A DNA stretch of 64,000 nt from Chitinophagaceae bacterium (GTDB lineage: Bacteria; Bacteroidota; Bacteroidia; Chitinophagales; UBA10324): positions 1,844,501 through 1,908,500 of the forward strand of contig JADKFU010000005.1 of the NCBI GenBank assembly GCA_016717285.1, read 5' to 3'. Each line of letters begins with the position of its first letter. The first letter of the stretch is position 1. Of this stretch, positions 54,022 through 60,907 are shown in pieces. The position numbers were made by a program, and so were the translations under genes. The notes beneath the pieces were generated by a model, which saw only the letters and a list, made by a program, of their open reading frames with translations, did not search any database and was not told where the DNA came from.

Positions 54022-56136
54022 ATGAAGATCCTGTGTACGCTGCTTAAAAAGATTATCGTTTTTATTTTTTGCCTGCTTGTGTCATTTGCTGCACCATCTT
54101 TTGGACAGACGAATATTTCCGGCATCATCAACAATTACTGGGAAGTGGTTGCAGTTGACTTTTGCAATAACCTTGTCGCATTGCCTGCAATAGCTGTCGG
54201 TATTGCCAATGGCGATAAAGTGATGTTGATACAAATGACAGGAGCAGAAATTAATCAGACAGATGCCGCCACTTATGGAACGATAACTTCTTATCAGGAC
54301 GCCGGAAATTATGAACTGTTAACGGTTGCCAATGTCAATAATAACATCATCACGTTCCAGGAAACCATGTTGCGCAACTATGACATCTTCAATGGAAAAG
54401 TGCAAATGATTTCCGTACCGCAATATGTGGATGCCGATGTGGTAAGTGATATTACCGCTCCTGCGTGGAATGGAAAAACAGGCGGCGTAATTGCATTCCA
54501 GGCTTCAGGTACCGTTACTATGAATGCAAATATTGATGCCTCTGGAAAAGGATTAAGAGGCGGAGCAGTGCAACATCATAACGGATGCTTTGGTGGCGGA
54601 TCAGGTTCACCTAATTACCGGTGCGATATCGTTGATCTATGCGGTGGAAATAAAGGGGAAGGTATTGCAGACAATGGCGGTTTTGAATTAGGACGCGGCG
54701 CACCGGCTAATGGTGGTGGTGGTGGCAATGATAACAATACCGGTGGCGGTGGTGGAAGTAACTTTGCACAGGCCGGAATTGGCGGGCAACGGCTGAATAC
54801 AGGCCTTGCTGATTGCAAAGGAACGAATCCCGGAATTGGTGGCTATGCATTGAATTATTCTAATGCCGACAACAAAGTATTTGCCGGGGGCGGTGGAGGA
54901 AGTGGTGACGATAATACCAATGAAGCTACTGCAGGTGCAAATGGCGGAGGAATTGTTTTGATAACAGCTAATACCATAAATGGAAATGGTTTTTCCATTC
55001 TATCGAACGGCGCCACTCCATTAACTACCGCCATGCGTGATGGCGGCGGCGGCGGCGGTGGTGGCGGTGCGATTCTTCTCGACATTCAAACAATTTCTTC
55101 TATTGTGAATACTGCAGTAGCAGGCGGTAATGGCGGAAGTGTTGACAATGGCGGTATAGCCGATTCTTGTTTCGGCCCCGGTGGAGGCGGTGGTGCCGGT
55201 TTACTTTGGATGAATGGTGGTGGAATTCCTGCCAACGTAGTCCTGAATGCTGCCGGTGGACTTCCAGGATTAACATTAAATGCAAACGCTCCGGCTGTCT
55301 GCAATGGTCTTTCGAATGGTGCAACGGCAGGCAGTGCAGGAGGAACACTTAGCGGATTGGTAATTCCTGAAAGTACTATCACTTTTGTTCCCCTTACTTT
55401 AGAAGTATTTAAGGACACTATTGTGTGCGTAGGAACTGAGGCAACACTTACAGCACATGCAACGGGTACCGGAACCATCACCTATAATTGGAGTAATGGA
55501 GCAACTGATTCAATAACCGTTGTAAAACCCAATCAATCCACTGTTTATAAGGTTACCGTAACGGATTCTCGTGGTTGCTCTTTAACAGGCGAAGTAACTG
55601 TAGATGTAATATCGAACAGTGTAATCGCCACTGCCTACCCTGATTCAATCATAGTCGGACAAAGCACTCACTTGTCTGCTGATACAACCGGCAACGCTTC
55701 TTATCAATGGTTTCCCGTATCCGGCTTAGACAATGACACTGTTCCCAATCCTATTGCATTTCCCGCAGATACTATTGAATACTGTGTGATTGCAACAGGT
55801 TACAACGGTTGCATTGATACTGCCTGTGTTACCGTAAATGTTACCATTCCCGAACCCTCCATTCAGATTCCCACGGCATTTACCCCAAATGGCGACGGAC
55901 GTAATGATACATGGCAACTGATCGTCCATCCATGTTATGATATAATGGACTGCTTTGTATTTAACAGGTGGGGACAATTGGTTTATGACTACAGGGCATC
56001 CGGCGGAGGTGAATGGAACGGCACTGTACACGGACAACCGCAACCAATGGAAACCTATATCTATTATATCAGGGCAAAGTGTTCTGAACATGAGCAGGAA
56101 GAAATTTATAAGGGGAATGTTACCCTTATCAGGTAA
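54022..56136 (+). CDS. Glycine-rich surface protein with T9SS type B (gliding-motility-associated) domain
   Basis: A 704-residue exported protein (signal peptide 1-29, PSFGQ). The middle (about 170-430) is very glycine-rich with tracts such as NGGGGGNDNN, GGGGGS and RDGGGGGGGG. An Ig/PKD-like region follows (TYNWSNGATDSITVVKPNQSTVYKVTVTD in parts). The C-terminus is the gliding-motility-associated T9SS type B domain: IPTAFTPNGDGRNDTWQLI, FVFNRWGQLVYDY, WNGTVHGQPQPMETYIYYI and KGNVTLIR. These are typical of large surface adhesins. It lies 61 bases after the CotH-type gene on the same strand. Confidence 0.88.
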   Translation: MKILCTLLKKIIVFIFCLLVSFAAPSFGQTNISGIINNYWEVVAVDFCNNLVALPAIAVGIANGDKVMLIQMTGAEINQTDAATYGTITSYQDAGNYELLTVANVNNNIITFQETMLRNYDIFNGKVQMISVPQYVDADVVSDITAPAWNGKTGGVIAFQASGTVTMNANIDASGKGLRGGAVQHHNGCFGGGSGSPNYRCDIVDLCGGNKGEGIADNGGFELGRGAPANGGGGGNDNNTGGGGGSNFAQAGIGGQRLNTGLADCKGTNPGIGGYALNYSNADNKVFAGGGGGSGDDNTNEATAGANGGGIVLITANTINGNGFSILSNGATPLTTAMRDGGGGGGGGGAILLDIQTISSIVNTAVAGGNGGSVDNGGIADSCFGPGGGGGAGLLWMNGGGIPANVVLNAAGGLPGLTLNANAPAVCNGLSNGATAGSAGGTLSGLVIPESTITFVPLTLEVFKDTIVCVGTEATLTAHATGTGTITYNWSNGATDSITVVKPNQSTVYKVTVTDSRGCSLTGEVTVDVISNSVIATAYPDSIIVGQSTHLSADTTGNASYQWFPVSGLDNDTVPNPIAFPADTIEYCVIATGYNGCIDTACVTVNVTIPEPSIQIPTAFTPNGDGRNDTWQLIVHPCYDIMDCFVFNRWGQLVYDYRASGGGEWNGTVHGQPQPMETYIYYIRAKCSEHEQEEIYKGNVTLIR

Positions 56137-56487
56137 CCTTTTTAACCTGGATTTTTCAACTGAAAAATTCATATACGTTTCCAGACTTGCGCAATCACTA
56201 GAATAAAACCGGTCAAGATGGTGATCAATTAGCCGATGAATAAATTCAATGGCAATAGTTAACGGACCTACAAAAAAATTATCTATTGTGTCCGATTTCA
56301 ATCGGGGGAAAAATCAATATTGTTACCATCTTTTTAATGTAGCAAAATGTATAAAAGGGGAATTGAAAACAGTTTTCAATTCCCCTTCCACAAATGTCTG
56401 TCGACTCAACTCCTGCTGATATCAGCAAATGATTGAACTCCCAAAATAGAAATGTATTTGCCTGGAATTATTTTCAATCCGTTCTAA
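56137..56487. other. 351-bp convergent intergenic region
   Basis: The region between the type B protein and the lipoprotein gene. Apart from the perfect inverted repeat at 56355-56387 I see no RNA gene or trustworthy open frame. Confidence 0.5.
56355..56387 (-). terminator. Long perfect inverted repeat, bidirectional terminator
   Basis: Two 16-base arms AAGGGGAATTGAAAAC (56355-56370) and GTTTTCAATTCCCCTT (56372-56387) separated by a single base. On the minus strand it ends in CCCCTTTTAT, serving the lipoprotein operon; on the plus strand there is no T run. Confidence 0.75.
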
Positions 56488-56877
56488 TCATTCGGTCACT
56501 GGAACAATAATATCCGTTTCTCCCGCTTTCTCTTTAATCTCTACAGGAATTCCTCCGGTTACAATCTGGTTAATCGCGCTGTCGAAACCAACTCCATAGA
56601 TGTAGTAATTACCCTTTTGCAAATTCTCAAAATGCACATGCGGATCCTCCCCCATTTCTGCTATGGCAATTTTTGCGTCATCGTATACGCTCACATCCGT
56701 ACCCGGAAAATCCTTTGCATCGTACTTGATATAAAGGGTTGTGTTTGGAATGGGCTTTTCATGATGCTTAGGAAAGGCCGCAATGGTGGCTTCTCCACCC
56801 AATCCTGCTTTAGTGCAGGAATAAAATGTAACTGCAGCAATCAAAATTGCTGAAAATAAAATGATTAATTTTTTCAT
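56488..56877 (-). CDS. Hypothetical lipoprotein
   Basis: A 129-residue lipoprotein: signal MKKLIILFSAILIAAVTFYSC with lipobox FYSC (Cys21). The mature part (TKAGLGGEATIAAFPKHHEKPIPNTTLYIKYDAKDFPG in parts, then DDAKIAIAEMGEDPHVHFENLQKGNYYIYG) resembles a small carboxypeptidase-regulatory-like beta-sandwich. A His-rich stretch (KHHEKP, HVHFE) could bind a metal. It is the last of three genes on the minus strand; it begins 18 bases after the preceding gene. Confidence 0.75.
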   Translation of the reverse strand: MKKLIILFSAILIAAVTFYSCTKAGLGGEATIAAFPKHHEKPIPNTTLYIKYDAKDFPGTDVSVYDDAKIAIAEMGEDPHVHFENLQKGNYYIYGVGFDSAINQIVTGGIPVEIKEKAGETDIIVPVTE

Positions 56878-56895
56878 GTTAAGATTATTTTTTTG

Positions 56896-57927
56896 TTAAA
56901 AAATGAATGAAATTCCAATTGTTGCATTAAATATATTCTTTGCCTGATAGCCATTCACGTGCTGAGCTACCGGCAAAGAAAATGTGAAAGGAATAAAAAG
57001 ACGTTTTGTTATAAAAGCAGTAACAGATGCATTGGCAAAGAGTCGCATGAATCCGGTATTTGGATCAGCTATCATGCTGCCTTCTAAAGTTGTGCTGTCT
57101 GCTCCATGCTGATGCTCTTCTGTTGCCATCACTTTCATGGCAGCATTATAGTCACCTGAAAGTCCGGCCGAACAACGAAGCAATGGCAGGATTTTCCGTT
57201 CCTTAAGAGGAAGCATTTCATAACCGGCGGCAATTCCTGCATTCACATAAGTTCCCATGTTGTGATCCTTCGCGGTAGTAGCAAACTTGACACGTGCATC
57301 AGACAACCATGAGAACTTTCCGATTTTTTTTTGAACAACAGCACTCAATAATGGATCCCATGAACCGGTTCCGGGTTGCAGGTGAATGGGTAATACGACC
57401 GCATAGGTTGAATAGGCATCCGTTTTCCCTGTAGGAATTTTTAATCCTGCACCGGCGAAAGCCTTCCATCCTTTGTCTTTATTATCTAAGAACTGAAAGT
57501 TGTAGGAAACTATTCCATCTCCCAGCCCGTGAATGCTGCCATAAGAATGGATTTCTGCTCCCCCTTCCTCAACATGATAATGCCCTTCTCTGTTTTCAGT
57601 AGAACGATTAAAAGGCAATATTGCGCAAACGGATATTCGTTTTGAAATCCCGTAACTAATCATTCCCTTAAAACTTCCGTGAGATCTCACACTGTAAACA
57701 GAAGCCGTTGAAGTTGCATAATTGAGCAACTCCTCGTCACTCAAAGGCTTGTATTGCATGGTGATCAGGCTCACACCAAACATCCATTCTTTGTGTTTCG
57801 GCAGCTCTAACGATTGTGAAATTTCCATTGTATTTGCCACTGCACAACAACCTCCCAAACACTGGGACTTAACAGGATGAATGATGAAACAAACTATAAC
57901 CAATGCAAAGAAAAATGCTTTACACAT
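56896..57927 (-). CDS. Outer membrane transporter-like beta-barrel (hypothetical)
   Basis: A 343-residue protein with a signal peptide (1-21) and a Cys-containing CLGGCCAVANTME at 22-34. It has the strand-rich pattern of a Phenol_MetA_deg/transporter-type outer membrane barrel and ends with aromatic GISFIF. A His-rich loop (EEHQHGADSTT) is present. It lies between the lipoprotein and the 124-residue protein, in one operon. The CxxxCC motif and the His-rich loops point to a metal, possibly copper, but the substrate is unknown. Confidence 0.75.
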   Translation of the reverse strand: MCKAFFFALVIVCFIIHPVKSQCLGGCCAVANTMEISQSLELPKHKEWMFGVSLITMQYKPLSDEELLNYATSTASVYSVRSHGSFKGMISYGISKRISVCAILPFNRSTENREGHYHVEEGGAEIHSYGSIHGLGDGIVSYNFQFLDNKDKGWKAFAGAGLKIPTGKTDAYSTYAVVLPIHLQPGTGSWDPLLSAVVQKKIGKFSWLSDARVKFATTAKDHNMGTYVNAGIAAGYEMLPLKERKILPLLRCSAGLSGDYNAAMKVMATEEHQHGADSTTLEGSMIADPNTGFMRLFANASVTAFITKRLFIPFTFSLPVAQHVNGYQAKNIFNATIGISFIF

Positions 57928-57979
57928 GATTAAAAGATTTAGGTCAGTAAAATAACTCCAGCCTATGGCTGCAACGACC

Positions 57980-58354
57980 TTATACAGTAGGTGGATGATC
58001 TGTTCTGATCCTGAAACCGGAAGAAAAATAACCCGGGATTAAGTCTTTGAAAATTTGCAGCATCGCCGGATAAATTACCTGCTCTGAAGGCTGGTAAAAA
58101 AATAATGTGATCGAAGTGTAAGAAGAAATTTCTTTCTGATGGCTATTCTCCTTCTCTGCGTTCCGGTCAATTTCCTTTTTCAGGTAACATTTTCCATCGC
58201 AATGCATTTGTGGTTTATCACGGTTAATGCACAGTACCCTGGCAATATAGGCCTGGTTAATATTAAATTCGCATTGAACATACAATAGCGAAAGTGATTG
58301 CAGCACTATCATGGCTGCCATAACACTTGCCGCGGATGATTTAAATTGTTTCAT
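57980..58354 (-). CDS. Hypothetical protein with FNIN and CDGKCYL motifs (metal-related?)
   Basis: A 124-residue protein, first of a three-gene operon. An N-terminal hydrophobic helix (AASVMAAMIVLQSLSLLYVQC, 7-27) suggests secretion or anchoring. The core is EFNINQAYIARVLCINRDKPQMHCDGKCYLKKEID, which I recall as a common Bacteroidota family of unknown function. Four Cys lie in the core, of which two form CDGKC. The family is often near metal-transport genes, but that is an unverified memory. The ATG lies 8 bases after a TACTTTTG box. Confidence 0.7.
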   Translation of the reverse strand: MKQFKSSAASVMAAMIVLQSLSLLYVQCEFNINQAYIARVLCINRDKPQMHCDGKCYLKKEIDRNAEKENSHQKEISSYTSITLFFYQPSEQVIYPAMLQIFKDLIPGYFSSGFRIRTDHPPTV

Positions 58355-58361
58355 GCGGTTG

Positions 58362-58369
58362 CAAAAGTA
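58362..58369 (-). promoter_or_regulatory. -7 box of the three-gene operon
   Basis: Minus-strand TACTTTTG fits TAnnTTTG exactly and is 8 bases from the start codon. No TTTG -33 box was found. Confidence 0.45.
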
Positions 58370-58446
58370 AAGTATAAAATGTTATAAGACATGCAACTGC
58401 TGATTTACTTTCTTAATAAAACTTAAAGTGTGGTTGCTTTTCCATC

Positions 58447-59952
58447 TCAGTTTTTAACAGTCCATTTCTGTAATTCATCTGCAAGCTTTCTATCATTGCT
58501 AAGTCTCGGCATTTTATTTTGACCCCCCAACTTACCTACTGATTTCATATAGTTCCGAAAAGCATCCTGTTCCATCACTACAATTTTTAAGGGTTGCAGA
58601 ATATTGCCTGTAATAAGATCATCATAGTAAATATTCTTTTCACGAAGCACCTTATCAACCTTTAACCGGAATGCATTTATATCCGCAGGTGGCTTTGAAA
58701 ATTCGATCAGCCATTCATGATAGGGCAATTCACCCGGTTCCGGATTAACTTGTGGTGAAACAGTAAATTCCAGTACTTCCAGTTTTTCATCGTGTGCTAC
58801 TTTCATCAAAGCACCTTCTACCTCTTCTCCAATAACGTGCTCGCCAAATGCGGAGATAAAATGTTTGGTTCTGCCAGTCACAACCAAACGATAAGGTGCA
58901 ATGGAAATGAACTTTATAGTATCTCCTACAGAATAAGCCCATAGCCCTGCATTGGAACTTACCACCAATGCATAGTTTATTCCAACCTGAACATCCTTCA
59001 ATTGAAGTCTTGTGGGCTTCTCTAAATTAATTTCTCCTGCAGGAACAAATTCAAAAAAAATTCCTGAATCAACATTTAGCATTAGTCCTTCTTCCTTTTG
59101 GGAGGATTGAAATGCAAAAAATCCTTCCGATGCAGGGTAGGTTTCTATCGAATCAATTCTTTCGCCGATTGTGTTAAAAAGTTTGTTCTTGTAAGGTTCA
59201 AAATTTACTCCTCCGTAGACCAGCACCGATAAATTCGGGAAAATTTCTTTGATTGTTTTCTTACCTGTCTTTTGCAAAAGTTTTTCGAAATACATCTGCA
59301 TCCAGGGTGGAATGCCACTGATAAGTGTCATATTCTGATCCCAGGTTTCTTCAACTACCTTATCTACTTTTTGTTCCCAGTCTTCAATGCAATTAGTTTT
59401 GAATGAGGGCAGTTGATTGCTTCTGAGATACCCGGGCACATGATGATTCACAATGCCGGAAAGTCTTCCTGTAAGTATCCCTCCTGTATTCTCCAATGCT
59501 GGGCTTCCTGATAAAAAGATCATCCTGCCATCTACAAATTGCCGCTTCCCCGATTCGTTGATGTACATCAGCAGGGCATTTCTGGCTGTATTGATATGGT
59601 TGGAAATTGAATCGCGCGAAATGGGAATATACTTTACTCCGGAAGTAGTGCCGGAAGATTTTGCAAAATAGATAGGCCTGCCTTGCCACAACACCTCCAA
59701 CTCACCATGCTTTATCCTTTCAATGTATGGCTTAAAAAGCTCGTATTCGCGAATCGGTACTGCGTCTGTAAATTCTTGATAAGAATTAATTTTTTGAAAG
59801 CCGTGCTCTCTGCCAAATGCGGTTTTCCTTCCTTCAATAATAAGTTTGTTGAATAACGACTCCTGAGTACGCACTGCATCGTTAGCGGATTGTACGATCC
59901 GTTTGGCAATAATAGCAGCAAAAGGACCCGCAAGAATTGATTTTATACCCAT
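58447..59952 (-). CDS. GH3 auxin-responsive promoter family protein (acyl-adenylate synthetase)
   Basis: A 501-residue ANL-superfamily enzyme related to plant GH3 amido synthetases, which adenylate a carboxylic acid and join it to an amino acid. The ATP motif AKSSGTTSGVKYIP is at 97-110 (SSGTTSG). Other conserved segments are YPASEGFFAFQSS, NAGLWAYSVGDTIKFIS and GRTKHFISAFGEHVIGEEVE. The length is slightly short of plant GH3 proteins. Bacterial members are frequent in Bacteroidota and of unknown substrate. The gene starts 5 bases after a TACCTTTG box, so the transcript may be almost leaderless. Confidence 0.9.
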   Translation of the reverse strand: MGIKSILAGPFAAIIAKRIVQSANDAVRTQESLFNKLIIEGRKTAFGREHGFQKINSYQEFTDAVPIREYELFKPYIERIKHGELEVLWQGRPIYFAKSSGTTSGVKYIPISRDSISNHINTARNALLMYINESGKRQFVDGRMIFLSGSPALENTGGILTGRLSGIVNHHVPGYLRSNQLPSFKTNCIEDWEQKVDKVVEETWDQNMTLISGIPPWMQMYFEKLLQKTGKKTIKEIFPNLSVLVYGGVNFEPYKNKLFNTIGERIDSIETYPASEGFFAFQSSQKEEGLMLNVDSGIFFEFVPAGEINLEKPTRLQLKDVQVGINYALVVSSNAGLWAYSVGDTIKFISIAPYRLVVTGRTKHFISAFGEHVIGEEVEGALMKVAHDEKLEVLEFTVSPQVNPEPGELPYHEWLIEFSKPPADINAFRLKVDKVLREKNIYYDDLITGNILQPLKIVVMEQDAFRNYMKSVGKLGGQNKMPRLSNDRKLADELQKWTVKN

Positions 59953-59956
59953 AGTT

Positions 59957-59964
59957 CAAAGGTA
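59957..59964 (-). promoter_or_regulatory. Putative -7 box of the GH3 gene
   Basis: Minus-strand TACCTTTG fits TAnnTTTG. It lies 4 bases upstream of the start codon; a 16-bp perfect palindrome ACGCTTTGCAAAGCGT at 59991-60006 lies about 30 bases further upstream and could be an operator. Confidence 0.45.
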
Positions 59965-60187
59965 GCAGGTTCTGCGAAAATGCGACTCTAACGCTTTGCA
60001 AAGCGTGCATTTCAAATTGTTGTTTTCAAAACAGGCTGATCAGGTTATAGTGTAAAAGCTGAATGTTACCAGTTCTGCGCATCAAAAGGACTGATTGCTC
60101 TGTGGCAATCTCTAAGGTAAAAAATAGGAGCACTATTAGTTTTCGCAGAGGTACTACATTTTGAAATACACCCTGTGAAAGATTCTG

Positions 60188-60218
60188 TTTGCAAATTCGG
60201 AAATTGAAATTACTTTTG
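60188..60218 (+). promoter_or_regulatory. Promoter of tRNA-Val, exact -33/-7 match
   Basis: TTTG (60188-60191), exactly 19 bases, TACTTTTG (60211-60218), 12 bases before the tRNA. This is the cleanest match to the Bacteroidota vegetative promoter in the window. Confidence 0.85.
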
Positions 60219-60229
60219 CGATCCCACAA

Positions 60230-60304
60230 GGGAGCTTAGCTCAGTTGGTTCAGAGCATCTGCCTTACAAGCAGAGGGTCACAGGTTCGAGCCCTGTAGCT
60301 CCCA
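60230..60304 (+). tRNA. tRNA-Val (anticodon UAC)
   Basis: A 75-base tRNA. The acceptor arms GGGAGCT and AGCTCCC pair over seven bases with discriminator A. The anticodon stem CTGC/GCAG holds the loop CTTACAA, with TAC at 60265-60267. The T arm shows GGTTCGAGCCC and the D arm TAGCTCAGTTGGTTCAGAGCA. CCA is not encoded; the next bases are CAA. Confidence 0.96.
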
Positions 60305-60307
60305 CAA

Positions 60308-60340
60308 AAAATGCCTCATGAAAGTGAGGCATTTTCATTT
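60308..60340 (+). terminator. Bidirectional terminator after tRNA-Val
   Basis: Stem AAAATGCCTCA / TGAGGCATTTT with loop TGAAAG. T runs follow on both strands, so it serves tRNA-Val and the cupin gene. Confidence 0.9.
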
Positions 60341-60363
60341 TAAATCCATGATAAAGTTCGTGC

Positions 60364-60711
60364 TCAAATCGCTTCATTCACCTTTTCCTTTTCCCTGAAA
60401 TCTTCCCTCACCGGCATAAAACAATCAATTACTTTACTCAACAAGATTGCTTTGGCAGAGTGAATTGTATTCGATGGAATGAAGGCTGCCATTCCGGGCG
60501 TAAGCAACATCTTCTCCCCTGCCAATGAAAATTCAATGGCACCTTCAATCACATGCGTCCATTGCTCATGAACATGCGAATGCGCCGGAAGTTCTACTCC
60601 TTCTTCCAAGGTGAAATGACCGAAGGTTAATTGTTCTGAATGATAGACTGGTCCGCTGATTCCCGGAAAAAGGATTATTTTCTTCCTGGTATTAAAGTCG
60701 ATGAAGGGCAT
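60364..60711 (-). CDS. Cupin-domain protein
   Basis: A 115-residue single-domain cupin. The metal motif is HSHVHEQWTHVIEGAIEFSLAG (about 44-65), followed by a second His motif PSNTIHSAKA. It is cytoplasmic and of unknown substrate; the residues are intact for metal binding. Single gene, sharing the terminator of the tRNA on its 3-prime side. Confidence 0.88.
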   Translation of the reverse strand: MPFIDFNTRKKIILFPGISGPVYHSEQLTFGHFTLEEGVELPAHSHVHEQWTHVIEGAIEFSLAGEKMLLTPGMAAFIPSNTIHSAKAILLSKVIDCFMPVREDFREKEKVNEAI

Positions 60712-60907
60712 AATCAGGTATTTGTAGATGGATTAAAATGCGATTGGCAGTTGTCAAATATCGCAAAAGATTCATTTTCAAACAGTCAACCGCCAATGTA
60801 AATCTGCTTCCAGAAAAAAGTCATTTTAAATCCTGATTCATAACCGAAACATTTTACGCTAATTGACAAAGCAATATTTTATTTTGTCCAACAGAAAACA
60901 TTACCTC

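Noticed and set aside
55086..55481. Proline-rich minus-strand frame of 131 codons
   Set aside because: It is the antisense of the glycine-rich tracts, so the proline runs are an artefact.
55726..56301. Minus-strand frame of 191 codons
   Set aside because: Antisense to the C-terminal domain of the type B protein; mirrors coding constraint of the real gene.
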